A DNA stretch of 64,000 nt from assembly GCA_902618245.1 (NCBI GenBank), contig CACMZR010000001.1:124001-188000 (forward strand). Direction: 5' to 3'. The first letter of the stretch is position 1. The number at the start of each line of letters is the position of its first letter. Source of the DNA: an uncultured Bacteroidota bacterium (GTDB taxonomy: Bacteria > Bacteroidota > Bacteroidia > Flavobacteriales > Flavobacteriaceae). Below are positions 24,147 to 34,746 of this stretch, piece by piece. Made by a program: the position numbers and the translations under genes. Below the pieces are notes generated by a model. It was not told the DNA's origin and did not search any database. It worked only from the letters and a program-made list of their open reading frames with translations.

Positions 24147-24173
24147 GCCCCTTTCGAAAAAAGGGGTTTGTTC
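24147..24173. terminator. hairpin upstream of tRNA-Arg
   Basis: AGCCCCTTT and AAAGGGGTTT pair around CGAAA, followed by T-rich sequence. It probably terminates transcription entering the tRNA-Arg region. Confidence 0.5.
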
Positions 24174-24177
24174 TTTT

Positions 24178-24249
24178 GCCCTCCTAGTTCAACGGATAGA
24201 ACAAGAGTTTCCTAAACTTTAGATCCAAGTTCGATTCTTGGGGAGGGTA
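24178..24249 (+). tRNA. tRNA-Arg (CCT)
   Basis: A complete 72-nt cloverleaf. The acceptor GCCCTCC (24178-24184) pairs with GGAGGGT (24242-24248), with discriminator A. The D arm is GTTC...GAAC, the anticodon loop TTCCTAA gives anticodon CCT (codon AGG), and the T arm is CCAAG-TTCGATT-CTTGG. CCA is not encoded. All stems pair well. Confidence 0.95.
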
Positions 24250-24307
24250 CAAAACCTTCAGGTTTTGTCTTAGGTATTCTTTTTATATTTGATTAAAACA
24301 AAAGAAT

Positions 24308-25042
24308 ATGCGAAAACTTTTAATAGAGGGTGTTGTAATTTTCACAAGTATAATAGCTTCATTTTGGGTAGATAGTTATAGAGAAAAAAATGAAGAAAAA
24401 GCAATTCTAACAGATTCTATTATCACTCTTGGAAATGAAATTTCAATGAATATAGAATACACCAAAGAACATATCTATCAAGTAAAAAATCTTAAGTATA
24501 TGACAGATGTTATTCTTGATAATTTCTACGAATTAACACTTGAAAAACTTAAAAGGACTCACGACAATAATCCATTTTTTCACAGTATTGATATCAATGG
24601 AAAAACAACCTATATAAAACAATATGATAATGATGGATCAATTGCCTGGATGTTCCGAGGTTTTTTAGCCTGGGAGCCTGCTGATATATTTTTTAAATCA
24701 ATGCTAAACTCAGGTAAATTGTTAGATATTGAAAATGATAAGTTAAGAGTAGAAATTGAATCTATTTACACAAAACATGAAGAAAGAGTAAATGGGTTAA
24801 CAAATGGGACAAAAGCCTATTCCAATGAAATTGGTAAATGGTTTGAAACTAAAAGAAATAAATACAATAGTGACATAGATCTAGGGATTGTCTTTTTAAA
24901 AGAAAGAGATCAAAATTTAAAAAACTTATTGAAAGATAAAAATGCAATTCTTGAGGGAAGACTAGTCGATCTAGAATTTTATTTGCAGTCTCTTCAGAAT
25001 GTTGTCTCAATTATTAGTAGTGAATATAAATCAGTAAACTAA
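24308..25042 (+). CDS. membrane-anchored coiled-coil protein (DUF6090-like)
   Basis: A 244-residue protein with an N-terminal membrane segment (LLIEGVVIFTSIIASFWVDSY) followed by long charged helices beginning EKNEEKAILTDSIITLGNEI. This is the third protein of this architecture in the window, after those at 9635 and 13953. A canonical TATATTTG (TAnnTTTG) promoter element lies a short distance upstream, between the tRNA-Arg and the start codon. Confidence 0.65.
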   Translation: MRKLLIEGVVIFTSIIASFWVDSYREKNEEKAILTDSIITLGNEISMNIEYTKEHIYQVKNLKYMTDVILDNFYELTLEKLKRTHDNNPFFHSIDINGKTTYIKQYDNDGSIAWMFRGFLAWEPADIFFKSMLNSGKLLDIENDKLRVEIESIYTKHEERVNGLTNGTKAYSNEIGKWFETKRNKYNSDIDLGIVFLKERDQNLKNLLKDKNAILEGRLVDLEFYLQSLQNVVSIISSEYKSVN

Positions 25043-25053
25043 TTTTTAATAAA

Positions 25054-25899
25054 ATGAAAACACGTTATTTAGCTTTTCTTTTCATTCCCTTTTTCTCATT
25101 TACTCAAAAAACTATTTCTGTAAATCATAAAAAGGGGAATCTGAGATCATATCCTGAGTCTAAAATAAATATTGGTGGCTCCGAGGGATATTATTATGAT
25201 AATGTATCTGAGCCACAAATGGATTTATATCTGGCAAAGGGAAAGGCTGTAACTGATAAAGCCATGATAATTTGTCCGGGCGGAGGACTCTATTTCTTGT
25301 CCTATGTAAAAGAGGGTATTGAGGTAGCTAAAAAGTTAGCTTCAAACGGAATAACAGCAATTGTATTAAAATATAGAACTTACCCAAGAGAGGGCTCTGT
25401 TTTTAAGTGGCATAGATCCTTTTGTTGTGATTCAAAAATGGCAATAGACAGTGCTAAAACAATATTACCTTACTCATCAAAAGATGCCTTAAGTGCAATT
25501 GAAATGATAAGAAATAAGGCTAAAAAATATAACATTGACCCAAACAAAATTGGACTTATGGGATTCTCAGCAGGTGGGGCAGTGACAATGGAAGCGACAT
25601 ATAAATCAACTCCCAAAAATCAGCCTAACTTTATTGCCCCAATTTATCCATGGATGCACATTGTGGAAAAACAAAAAGTGCCACAAAATAAACCTGCCGC
25701 TTTTATTTCTTGCGCAAATGATGACCCATTAAGGCTAGCTGCACCCAGCGTTCAAATCTATAATGATTGGATCTCAGCTAATGCTAAGGCGGAGCTTCAC
25801 ATGTTTAGTCAGGGGGGTCACGGATATGGCATGAATGATTTATCTATACCTGTAGGTAAATGGTCAGACTTACTAGTTGATTGGATATTAAGTTTGTAA
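25054..25899 (+). CDS. secreted alpha/beta hydrolase (carbohydrate-esterase-like)
   Basis: A 281-residue exported protein with signal peptide MKTRYLAFLFIPFFSFTQ. The fold is of the acetyl-xylan-esterase/BD-FAE type: GGGLYFLSYVKEG marks the oxyanion region, GFSAGG the Ser nucleophile, the acid lies near CANDDPLRL, and the His in GGHGYGMND. It likely removes acyl groups from a carbohydrate or related ester. It starts 11 bp after the coiled-coil gene, so the two may be one transcript. Confidence 0.85.
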   Translation: MKTRYLAFLFIPFFSFTQKTISVNHKKGNLRSYPESKINIGGSEGYYYDNVSEPQMDLYLAKGKAVTDKAMIICPGGGLYFLSYVKEGIEVAKKLASNGITAIVLKYRTYPREGSVFKWHRSFCCDSKMAIDSAKTILPYSSKDALSAIEMIRNKAKKYNIDPNKIGLMGFSAGGAVTMEATYKSTPKNQPNFIAPIYPWMHIVEKQKVPQNKPAAFISCANDDPLRLAAPSVQIYNDWISANAKAELHMFSQGGHGYGMNDLSIPVGKWSDLLVDWILSL

Positions 25900-25965
25900 A
25901 ACAATTACCAATCACTAATAAATTTTTCAATATGTGTTCATTTTTTTAAAATAAAAACAACCGAA

Positions 25966-26919
25966 GTGAGAACCCCAATACTATTCTATCTATTTACCAT
26001 TATATTTTTTGGATGTGAGTTTTCTGATAAAAAACCAAAGGATTTTATTTATAATTCGAAATTTTCAAAAACACCATTTACCTTTCCAATAGCAGATAAA
26101 AAAAATGAAGATTTTTCATTTGCAATTATAGCCGATTTAACTGGAGGGGAAAGAGAAGGTGTTTTTGAGAAAGCTGTTGGGCATATAAACAATTTGGATC
26201 CTCTATTTACTTTATCCGTAGGAGATCTCATTGAGGGCGGAACAAGGAACACTAAAGTTTTAGACAAAGAGTGGGGCTTTTTTAATAGACGTTTAAAAAA
26301 ATTGAATTCTCCATTTTTCTATGTTGGAGGAAACCACGATTTATCAAGTAATAAAATGAGAGAGTATTGGGAAGAGAAGATAGGCCCAACTTATTATCAT
26401 TTCGTTTATAAGGACGTTTTATTTTTAATGCTAAATTCTGAAGATTATGAGCCTGAGCGGATGGAAAAAATCTTTTTAGCAAGAGACCGTTCTTTAAAAA
26501 TAGAATCAGGTGAAATTGAGGGTAATTTTGAGGATACAGAATACTATAAAATGCCTGAGCGTACTTATGGGGATATAGGCGAACAGCAGCTAGAATATTT
26601 TAAAAAAGTAATAAATGAAAATAAAAATGTTCGATGGACATTTTTATTTATGCACAAACCGATTTGGAAAAATAAGAATAATAAAAAATTTAATGCACTA
26701 GAAGAAGAATTACAAAACAGAAATTATTCAGTCTTTAACGGTCACGAGCATTCATTTTCAATTCAAGATATTAATAACCAAACCTACACTGTACTTAGCA
26801 CAACTGGAGGAAGTCATAATAGTTCCGATGACAGTGTTTTTGACCAAATTACTTGGGTTTCAATGAGAGAAAAACCATTTGTAACTCACATCCGTCTCGA
26901 CGGTATTGTGAAAGAGTAA
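25966..26919 (+). CDS. lipoprotein metallophosphatase
   Basis: A 317-residue lipoprotein (lipobox FFGC near residue 17). It starts with GTG at 25966, which gives a normal signal peptide. The calcineurin-like metallophosphatase motifs are AIIADLTGG (D), SVGDLIEGG (G-D), GGNHDLS, FMHKPIW and NGHEHSFS. The first block lacks the usual His after Asp. It is predicted to act in the periplasm on a phosphoester of unknown identity, and is the second such enzyme in the window. Confidence 0.85.
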   Translation: MRTPILFYLFTIIFFGCEFSDKKPKDFIYNSKFSKTPFTFPIADKKNEDFSFAIIADLTGGEREGVFEKAVGHINNLDPLFTLSVGDLIEGGTRNTKVLDKEWGFFNRRLKKLNSPFFYVGGNHDLSSNKMREYWEEKIGPTYYHFVYKDVLFLMLNSEDYEPERMEKIFLARDRSLKIESGEIEGNFEDTEYYKMPERTYGDIGEQQLEYFKKVINENKNVRWTFLFMHKPIWKNKNNKKFNALEEELQNRNYSVFNGHEHSFSIQDINNQTYTVLSTTGGSHNSSDDSVFDQITWVSMREKPFVTHIRLDGIVKE

Positions 26920-27021
26920 AAAAAGCAACAACTAGCATAAGATTAATAAATAAGTAGTTTTTTTAGTTTAATTATTCATTTTTCTAATCATTTGTATATT
27001 TAATGACTAAATTTTGTAGCC

Positions 27022-30000
27022 ATCAAACAAGCACTTAGCCTTTTAGTATTTTTACTTTTTCAGATTTCTTTTTCCCAAGGGATTGTTTTAAACGGCAATA
27101 CTATAGAGTGTGATGGTGCTGCTGTCGGTGATAGTGCTTTAATAGGAGGCAAAACATACTATGTAGTAGATAGAGACGCACTTATCTCAATTGTAGAAAA
27201 TGGTGATTTCACTTATGATCCGCCTGGACCTGCAACTTCAGCCACAGTTACTCCAACCGATTTAAGTTGTGTTTGTACTTCTAATGTAACTGATACTAGT
27301 AATTTATTTAACAGAGATGGAGTTTATGGGAAATCAAACTTTAATACAGACATTAACAACTGGGATGTGAGTAATGTGGAGAATATGAATAGTATGTTTG
27401 CAAACTGTAAATTTTTTAATAAACCACTTAATTATTGGAATGTAAGCAATGTTGAAGATATGTCATTGATGTTTTATAGAGCGGAGTTTTTTAATACGTC
27501 AATAAATGATTGGGATGTTAGTAAGGTCGAAAAAATGTATGGAATGTTCTGGGTTGCAAAAAGGTTTGATAAACCCTTAAATCTCTGGAATGTAGGCAAT
27601 GTCGATGACATGGAAAGAATGTTTAATGGAGCCACTAATTTTCGTAACTCAATCGATAATTGGGATGTTAGTAAGGTTACAACAATAAAATTTATGTTTG
27701 CTGGAGCACGCCAATTCAATCAACCATTAAATGGATGGGGAGCTAAAACAAGCAACATAGAAACAATGGAAGGAACATTTTGGGGTGCTCGCAATTTTGA
27801 TCAACCGTTAAATGATTGGGATGTTAGTAAGGTCAAAAATATGATTAAAACCTTTAGAGATGCTCGGGCATTTAATCGAGATTTAGACAAATGGAATACA
27901 TTAAATGTTGAGCGCATGGATGAAATGTTCATGCAAACACGGAACTTCAACGGAAATATCGATGGATGGAAAACAGAGAACGTTATTCAAACCGCAGGAA
28001 TGTTTGATCAAGCACGAGCTTTTAATCGAAACATAAATAGTTGGGATGTAGGAGAGGTTCGTAATATGAATAGAATGTTTAGAGGTACATGGATTTTTGA
28101 TCAACCCTTAGACAATTGGAATACTGAAAAAGTTACTCAAATGGTAAATATTTTCGATGGAGCATTGTTATTTAATCGGAATCTTAATGACTGGAACACT
28201 AGTAAGGTTATTACTATGAGAGAAGCATTTAGAGATACTCCAAAATTTAACAATGGTGAAATTGGTTTGGTTTCTAACACATTAAGCTGGGATATGTCTA
28301 AGGTCCGAAACACTCAAAGCATGTTTGAGGATGCAGCCGTATTTAACTCATATCTTTCCGGTTGGGATTTAGGAGAAGTTAGTGAGATGGCGTCAATGTT
28401 TCGTAATTCAAGTTGGAATAATGGGGCGAGTGCTGGTGTCTCCACAACATTGTCTTGGGATGTTGAAAAGGTTAGACAGATGAGTAATATGTTCCTTGAT
28501 AATAGTGCGTTTAATGCTAATATTTCTGCTTGGAACCCAATAGCTCTAGAAGTTATGATATCAACATTTAAAAATGCCTCGGCATTTAATAATGGATTCC
28601 CTGCTGGGTCTGCTGGGACAGCAACAATCTCCAATACATTAGATTGGAACACGCCTAATTTAATTTTCTTGACCGAAAGCTTTGCTTCTGCTATTGCATT
28701 TAATTCATATATAAATAATTGGAACGTTTCCGCTGTTACAAATATAAGCGGCATGACTCATAATGCTACTTCATTTAATCAGCCTTTAGATAATTGGAAT
28801 GTTGGGAATGTACAGTATATGGAAAATGTGTTTAGGGGTGCCACATCCTTTAATCAGCCCATAGGTAATTGGGATGTTACTTCCGTACAAAAATTTAACA
28901 GTATGTTTGACGGAGCATCAATATTTGACCAAGATATATCATGTTGGTGTGTTCCTAATAACCCTGAAAGAAACAACTTTAGCAACGCCTCACCTATAGA
29001 TGCTAAACCAAATTATATACCTCGATGGGATCTGCCTTGTTCTCCCATTTTAACTATGACCGATTCTCTTTCCCTTGCCGGAGATGATACTTTGATTGGC
29101 CCAGGCGAGAGCATAACATTCACTGCTAGTTTTGACAGGGACATCGCAAGTACGGTATCATACAGCTTAAATGGAAGTTCAATTTCTTCAATGACTGCTG
29201 TAAACTCAACAACCTTCTCAGTCTCCATAGCCGCAAATGATTTAGCTGATAATACCTATTTATTTACAATACAGACAACCGATTATTGTGGAGCTAGTTA
29301 TAATCCTGCTGATGCTACTTTAAATGGAAGTGAAACAGCCACTGATACCATTGAATTTACTGTGGATAAAACACCTCCAAATGTTACTCTATCGCACAAT
29401 CATCCAGACAACATCCTTTCAGGTAGTGATACTGTGGAAATTACCGCAATATTTTCTGAAGGAGTTGTATCTCCAACTCTAAGTCTTGACGGGTTGTTTA
29501 CAAATGCTGCAATGACAGGTTCCACATCTTCTGTTTGGACTTACAATATTGATATTACTACATTAACAGTTTCTCCTTCGGGTGACGACTACTTTGTAAC
29601 AATAAATGCCAGTGATCCAGCGGGTAACAATTATACTTCATCTACAGGAATTCAAGATGGTAATGAAACCTCTGTAGATAGTATCACTTTTACCATTGAT
29701 AATACACCACCGACAGTAGTTTTAGCAGACAGTGATCTTGATGATATTGTTTATCCAGCAGACTCAATAACAGTTACAGCGACATTTTCTGAAGCTATGA
29801 CAAGCACACCACAAATTAGTTTTTCAGGTGGCCCACAAGATATAAACATGTCCGCTACAAGCTCACCATCAGTTTGGACTTTTGTTTTTGACTTTCCATC
29901 ATACTCTCTTCCAACTGGAATTTATTCCCTCACAGTAAGTGGTACTGATATTTCAGGGAACCCATATTCAGGGAGTGAAGATGTTGAACTAGATTACCAG

Positions 30001-32994
30001 TTAACCACACCAACTTTAACTTTAACAGACCAAACACTTGTTTATGTTTTGGATCAGACTTTTACTCTTACAGCTACTTCAAGTAGTTCGGGAGCTTTAT
30101 CTTTTAGTATTGCCAGCCCAACGGTCGCAACAGTTAGTGGTTCTACGGGAACTATTAAAGCAGCAGGCTCAACAATTATAACAGTAAACCAAGCAGCATC
30201 TGGTAATTATGCTGCGGCAACAGCAACAGCAACCCTATTAATTAATAAAGCTGTTCCCTCTATAACCAGTTCAAATGTTCTAACAAAAATATATGGAGAT
30301 CCTGTATTTCCTTTAACAGCCACATCAAGTAGTACCGGAAGTTTCACATATCAAGTCTCAGATACTAATATTGCCAATATTGTGGGTTCTAATGTGGTAT
30401 CAATCACAGGTGTTGGAACAACAACAATTATAATTACCCAGGCTGAAGATTCAAATTTCTCAACCACAAGTAAAACAATTACTCTTTTTGTTGATACAGC
30501 AGTACCTGAAATACAGAATCTCTCTATCATAACTAAGATTTTTGAAGACATCTTTCCCGTGTCAGAAATTTCAGCAACCTCGAGCAGCTCAGGACTTTTC
30601 TCTTATACTGTTTCGGACTCATTAATAGCAAGTGTTTCAAGTAATACAATTGTTACTACAGGTGCAGGAACGACAACAATATTTATAACCCAATTAGCCG
30701 ATGGTTTCTATAAGTCTGCTACATCATCCATAACTTTAATTGTAAATAAGGCAATTCCTACAATAATTTTTAATGATGAGACAGTTACCTACGACAATAG
30801 TAGAGTTTTTGGCATTACTGCAACCTCAAGTAGTACAGGGAGTTTTACCTATTCAGTAGCAGATGTAAGTGTTGCAAGAGAATCTACACAATCACAAACT
30901 GGACCGAACTCTCTTACGCCGAAATCTACAGTTAGAAGCAATATAACTAGCCAAACATTTTCGTTTAAAACACGCAAATCTGGTCAAACTCAAATTACAG
31001 CCTTTCAAGATGAAGACAGTAATTATCTAGCAGCATCTGCTACTATGTCTCTTACCGTTCTTAAAAAAGATTTGTCTGGTGACTGGTACCCTCCAACCTC
31101 AATATTTACTAGAGTTTATGGCATTCCACCTTTTGAAGTAATCCGACCAACTGTTGAATCAGATTACTCAGGGACATTTAATTATAGATCTGCAGATCCA
31201 GGTATTGCGAGTTTTTCTACATCAACAATTACTATTAGCAGTACGGGAACAGTTACCCTTTTTGCTGACATCTCTGGGGACGATAAATATAACGCCAAAA
31301 CTGTAACAGCCACTCTTATCGTTGAAAAATCAAATCAATCAATAATTGTTGAACCACTACCAAATGAAAAGCCGTTAAAAGATTTCACTTCCCTTACAGT
31401 ATCTGCAACATCGACATCTGGTACTCCTGTAACAATTTCACTTGTAAGTGGATCTGCAGCAAGTCTTTCAGGTTCTATAGGTAATTATTCATTAAATAAC
31501 ATTAATCAGACAGGATTAGTAACAATTACCTTTACAGTTCCTGAAAGTCGAAATTATTACTCTGCAACAGTGACTGCAGTAATTGATGTTGTAAAAACTA
31601 ATCAATCAATTACTGTAAGTCCAGTAGCACCTACTTTTATTTACTACCAGGAGAATTTAGTTTACACAATAAATGCCTTTTCTGACTCTTCATTGGCAGT
31701 AACATACGGATTAGTATCAGGAACTAATGCTACACTTTCTGGAAATGTATTAAATATTTCAGATATAGGTGAACTAGTTGTTGAGATAAATCAACCAGGA
31801 AATAATATCTACAACCCTGCAATTACAAAAAGAGAAGTTATAAAAGTTGTTCAAGGAGTAACCAACTTAAGTAATTTTAATATACCGGATAAAAATGTTG
31901 ATGATCCTGATTTTACAATTCCACCACCAACTTCAAATAGACCCCCCCTTACTTTTATTTACACCTCCTCTGATCCAAGTGTAGCTGAAATTTCTGGAGA
32001 TCAAATAATTATTAGACGCCCCGGTTCAACAGTAATTACCGCAAGACAAGATTCTAACCGTAGATTTAATACGGGATCCATTAGTACAATATTTAATGTC
32101 ATTGACAATGATTGTGATAGTGACGGGATAGGAGATTTTGATGATCCTGACGATGACAACGATGGTATATCGGATGAGAAAGAGATTGAATATGGCACCG
32201 ATATATGTGGTTTTGATGCAGATACCGATGGTGATGGTGTCCCGGATTCAGTTGATGATGACGACGATAATGACGGCTGTCCCGATGAAGAAGATTTTTA
32301 TCGACTTGATTCTACTAAGTGTGATGACGACTCCGATAAAGATGGCATATTAGACTCTCAAGATAATTGTATTTTAACATCCAACCCTGACCAAGAGGAT
32401 ACCGATGGTGATGGAGTAGGTGATGCGTGTGATAACTGCCCTTTAGAAGCCAATCCTGACCAGGAAGATACAGATGAGGATGGAGTAGGTGATGCTTGTG
32501 ACAATTGCCTATCAGAAGCTAACCCAGACCAAGAGGATACAGATGGTGATGGAGTTGGAGATGCATGTGACAACTGCTTGTCGGAAGCCAATCCTAACCA
32601 AGAGGATTCTGATGGGGACGATGTAGGTGACGCCTGTGATAATTGTGTAGGAACTAGTAATCCATTACAAGAAGATTCAGACGATGATGGTATTGGAGAT
32701 AAATGTGATAGTGATCCTTTTAATTTAGAAATTAAAATTTCTGAGTTTGTTTCACCTAATGGTGATGGTATAAATGACTTTTTTGAGATCCAAAACATTG
32801 AAAATCACCCAAATAATGAGCTTCTAATATATACCCGATCAGGAGTAGTAATTTTCTCTACAAGAAACTACAGAAACAACTGGAGTGGCACTACAGACAA
32901 CGGATTAGTCCCAGAAGGGAGTTATTATTTTACCCTAGATTTAGAAGGCGACGGCACTTTAGACAGGCAGGGCTGGATATATATATCAAGATAG
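27022..32994 (+). CDS. giant BspA-repeat / Ig-like / thrombospondin-3 surface protein with T9SS sorting domain; start codon defective
   Basis: A long secreted protein of about 1,990 residues. Domains in order are: a signal peptide ([19 protein letters not shown], from 27025), about 20 BspA/DUF285 repeats (W-D-V-S-x-V-x-x-M-x-x-M-F, 27361-29010), then two or three Ig-like domains with DKTPPNVTL and [10 protein letters not shown] long run of Ig-like ATSSS-x-GS domains follows (30000-32100), then thrombospondin-type-3 [12 protein letters not shown] repeats (32110-32720) and a T9SS type B sorting domain ([11 protein letters not shown] to RQGWIYISR). No ATG, GTG or TTG is in frame before 27367 (GTG), which would remove the signal peptide. 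ATC at 27022 sits where the ATG is expected. Confidence 0.85.
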   Translation: MKQALSLLVFLLFQISFSQGIVLNGNTIECDGAAVGDSALIGGKTYYVVDRDALISIVENGDFTYDPPGPATSATVTPTDLSCVCTSNVTDTSNLFNRDGVYGKSNFNTDINNWDVSNVENMNSMFANCKFFNKPLNYWNVSNVEDMSLMFYRAEFFNTSINDWDVSKVEKMYGMFWVAKRFDKPLNLWNVGNVDDMERMFNGATNFRNSIDNWDVSKVTTIKFMFAGARQFNQPLNGWGAKTSNIETMEGTFWGARNFDQPLNDWDVSKVKNMIKTFRDARAFNRDLDKWNTLNVERMDEMFMQTRNFNGNIDGWKTENVIQTAGMFDQARAFNRNINSWDVGEVRNMNRMFRGTWIFDQPLDNWNTEKVTQMVNIFDGALLFNRNLNDWNTSKVITMREAFRDTPKFNNGEIGLVSNTLSWDMSKVRNTQSMFEDAAVFNSYLSGWDLGEVSEMASMFRNSSWNNGASAGVSTTLSWDVEKVRQMSNMFLDNSAFNANISAWNPIALEVMISTFKNASAFNNGFPAGSAGTATISNTLDWNTPNLIFLTESFASAIAFNSYINNWNVSAVTNISGMTHNATSFNQPLDNWNVGNVQYMENVFRGATSFNQPIGNWDVTSVQKFNSMFDGASIFDQDISCWCVPNNPERNNFSNASPIDAKPNYIPRWDLPCSPILTMTDSLSLAGDDTLIGPGESITFTASFDRDIASTVSYSLNGSSISSMTAVNSTTFSVSIAANDLADNTYLFTIQTTDYCGASYNPADATLNGSETATDTIEFTVDKTPPNVTLSHNHPDNILSGSDTVEITAIFSEGVVSPTLSLDGLFTNAAMTGSTSSVWTYNIDITTLTVSPSGDDYFVTINASDPAGNNYTSSTGIQDGNETSVDSITFTIDNTPPTVVLADSDLDDIVYPADSITVTATFSEAMTSTPQISFSGGPQDINMSATSSPSVWTFVFDFPSYSLPTGIYSLTVSGTDISGNPYSGSEDVELDYQLTTPTLTLTDQTLVYVLDQTFTLTATSSSSGALSFSIASPTVATVSGSTGTIKAAGSTIITVNQAASGNYAAATATATLLINKAVPSITSSNVLTKIYGDPVFPLTATSSSTGSFTYQVSDTNIANIVGSNVVSITGVGTTTIIITQAEDSNFSTTSKTITLFVDTAVPEIQNLSIITKIFEDIFPVSEISATSSSSGLFSYTVSDSLIASVSSNTIVTTGAGTTTIFITQLADGFYKSATSSITLIVNKAIPTIIFNDETVTYDNSRVFGITATSSSTGSFTYSVADVSVARESTQSQTGPNSLTPKSTVRSNITSQTFSFKTRKSGQTQITAFQDEDSNYLAASATMSLTVLKKDLSGDWYPPTSIFTRVYGIPPFEVIRPTVESDYSGTFNYRSADPGIASFSTSTITISSTGTVTLFADISGDDKYNAKTVTATLIVEKSNQSIIVEPLPNEKPLKDFTSLTVSATSTSGTPVTISLVSGSAASLSGSIGNYSLNNINQTGLVTITFTVPESRNYYSATVTAVIDVVKTNQSITVSPVAPTFIYYQENLVYTINAFSDSSLAVTYGLVSGTNATLSGNVLNISDIGELVVEINQPGNNIYNPAITKREVIKVVQGVTNLSNFNIPDKNVDDPDFTIPPPTSNRPPLTFIYTSSDPSVAEISGDQIIIRRPGSTVITARQDSNRRFNTGSISTIFNVIDNDCDSDGIGDFDDPDDDNDGISDEKEIEYGTDICGFDADTDGDGVPDSVDDDDDNDGCPDEEDFYRLDSTKCDDDSDKDGILDSQDNCILTSNPDQEDTDGDGVGDACDNCPLEANPDQEDTDEDGVGDACDNCLSEANPDQEDTDGDGVGDACDNCLSEANPNQEDSDGDDVGDACDNCVGTSNPLQEDSDDDGIGDKCDSDPFNLEIKISEFVSPNGDGINDFFEIQNIENHPNNELLIYTRSGVVIFSTRNYRNNWSGTTDNGLVPEGSYYFTLDLEGDGTLDRQGWIYISR
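32390..32680 (+). repeat. 69-bp tandem repeats encoding thrombospondin-3 units
   Basis: Near-identical 23-codon units beginning [19 protein letters not shown] repeat about four times with few changes. The Asp-rich loops bind calcium in thrombospondin-3 domains. The low divergence between units suggests recent duplication within the gene. Confidence 0.8.
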
Positions 32995-33198
32995 TTTTTC
33001 TAAGATTTTAGCAAAAAAGAAAAGATTCAACAAAACCGTTATTTTCCCATTCTTTTGGTTTTTCTACTTTTTATTTTCATAACTTTAATATTGGAAGTAT
33101 ACATGAAGATGAGAAGTAGACGAAGAAGATACCTGCAAGTAACACCTTATATTAACATGTTGGGCTGCATTTGGTTCACTGAAAACATGTTTTAGACG

Positions 33199-33513
33199 GT
33201 GTCTATTTACATACCTGTAATCATTGTTACGGTTATGTATTATATTATTTCCATTTCCATTAATAAAGACAACGCCAAGTATCTTTTATCTCCTTACAAC
33301 AGAATGTCGGAAGCTGAAAGAAAAAAATTTGATCTAGATAAATTTCTAATTTTTTTTAAAAATTTTTTTAGACAACAGTCTGCTTATACGTTTTTAATTT
33401 TTGTAATTTTTAAGTGGTTATATAATGACAAGGTTGCAATTTCAATTTATTCATTACTTATTACTTTGAGTTTAATTTATCTTGTTATTAAGTCAAATAA
33501 GTTTTACAAATAA
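33199..33513 (+). CDS. DUF3784 family membrane protein
   Basis: A 104-residue membrane protein starting with GTG at 33199. The DUF3784 signature is seen as NAKYLLSPYNRMSEAERKKFDLDKFLIFFKNFF, with a hydrophobic helix before it and two after. The family consists of small membrane proteins of unknown function, common in Firmicutes and Bacteroidota. It stands alone between the giant surface protein and the amine oxidase gene. Confidence 0.7.
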   Translation: MSIYIPVIIVTVMYYIISISINKDNAKYLLSPYNRMSEAERKKFDLDKFLIFFKNFFRQQSAYTFLIFVIFKWLYNDKVAISIYSLLITLSLIYLVIKSNKFYK

Positions 33514-33571
33514 ATTTTATACAATTAAATTAATTAAAAACTACCCCTCAAATATTCTATTTCGATAAGTG

Positions 33572-34741
33572 ATGAGTCAATTAGAAACAAATTATGACGC
33601 TATTGTTTTAGGTATAGGTAGTATGGGATCTTCCTCATGTTACCATCTTTCTAAAAGAGGTTTTAAAATATTAGGGATCGAACAATTTGATATACCTCAC
33701 AACTATGGTTCTCATAATGGACATAGCCGAATTATAAGAAAGGCTTATTTTGAACATCCAAGTTATGTGCCTTTACTTGAAGGAGCATATAAAAATTGGG
33801 AGATACTTCAAAAAGAATATGGGGAGCAGATATATTTTAAAACAGGACTTCTTTACTTTGGTCCAGAAGATCATTTGTTAATTAAAGGATCTATAAGATC
33901 TGCTAAGCAATATGGCATTGAAATTAACCAATTCAAAGCTGAAGAGCAGAAAGAAAAATACCCGCAATTTAAAATCCCTGAAACTTTTGTAAATATGCTT
34001 GAAAAAGATGCTGGTTTTATAACTCCAGAAAGGGCAATTATAGCATTTACAAAACTTGCTCAAAATAATGGAGCAAAAATTAACACTAACGAAAAAGCAG
34101 TCAAGTGGTATAAAAAAGAAGATTCAATCATTGTTCAAACCAACAGAAGCGTATACCGTTGCAAAAAATTGGTTATTTCAGTTGGAGCTTGGATGTCAGA
34201 ACTTTCTAACGTTTCAGATTTTAAGGTCACAAAACAAATTCTTGCATGGGCAAAACCTAAAAATTGGGAGGATTTTACTCTAAAAACTTTTCCGTGCTGG
34301 ACTTATGCTGATAATTCTACGAAAGGTATGTTCTATGGTTTTCCAATTCTACCTAGTTCTATTTCGCATGACGGTTATCAAGGACTAAAATTTGCTCATC
34401 ATTTTAAAGGTGAAGAAACCGATCCAAACAATGTTGATAGAAAGGTATCAAAAAATCAAGAAGGTGAACTTTTAGAGGCGATACAAAAATTTATTCCAAA
34501 GGGTATTGAATCTGTCCATACTTCTAAAACATGCCTCTACACTTACAGTAAAGATGATGATTTTATAATTGATCATCACCCTACTAATGAAGATGTAATT
34601 ATCACTGCTGGTTTTAGTGGGCACGGTTTTAAGTTTACAAGTGTTGTAGGTGAGATAGTAACTGATCTTGTTGAAAAAGACAACTCTGATTATCCTATTG
34701 AATTTCTCAAGCTAAAAAGATTTAGCAAAAATTCTATTTAG
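33572..34741 (+). CDS. FAD-dependent N-methyl-amino-acid oxidase (SolA/sarcosine oxidase-like)
   Basis: A 389-residue flavoenzyme. The FAD Rossmann motif GIGSMGSSSCYHLSKRG is near the N-terminus (residues 14-30), followed by a second conserved block HSRIIRKAYFEHPSYVPL. The C-terminal part ends with FSGHGFKFTSVVGE, typical of monomeric sarcosine oxidase and N-methyltryptophan oxidase. It would oxidatively demethylate an N-methyl amino acid, giving formaldehyde and peroxide. ATG at 33572 or the preceding GTG at 33569 could be the start. The hydroxyproline operon lies about 1.3 kb downstream, beyond one gene, but a joint pathway is not certain. Confidence 0.85.
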   Translation: MSQLETNYDAIVLGIGSMGSSSCYHLSKRGFKILGIEQFDIPHNYGSHNGHSRIIRKAYFEHPSYVPLLEGAYKNWEILQKEYGEQIYFKTGLLYFGPEDHLLIKGSIRSAKQYGIEINQFKAEEQKEKYPQFKIPETFVNMLEKDAGFITPERAIIAFTKLAQNNGAKINTNEKAVKWYKKEDSIIVQTNRSVYRCKKLVISVGAWMSELSNVSDFKVTKQILAWAKPKNWEDFTLKTFPCWTYADNSTKGMFYGFPILPSSISHDGYQGLKFAHHFKGEETDPNNVDRKVSKNQEGELLEAIQKFIPKGIESVHTSKTCLYTYSKDDDFIIDHHPTNEDVIITAGFSGHGFKFTSVVGEIVTDLVEKDNSDYPIEFLKLKRFSKNSI

Positions 34742-34746
34742 CAGTA

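Noticed and set aside
24120-24157. A second tRNA on the minus strand beside tRNA-Arg
   Set aside because: The minus strand reads GGGGCTTTAG followed by a D-arm-like stretch, but the D stem and anticodon stem do not pair and no T arm is present. At most it is a decayed tRNA fragment.
28314-28754. Minus-strand ORF inside the giant surface protein gene
   Set aside because: It lies wholly inside the BspA-repeat coding region, has no signal or domain and no upstream promoter-like sequence.
32358-32798. Minus-strand ORF of 146 codons
   Set aside because: It is the antisense shadow of the thrombospondin-3 repeats. Its Ser/Pro periodicity mirrors the Asp-Gly codons on the plus strand.
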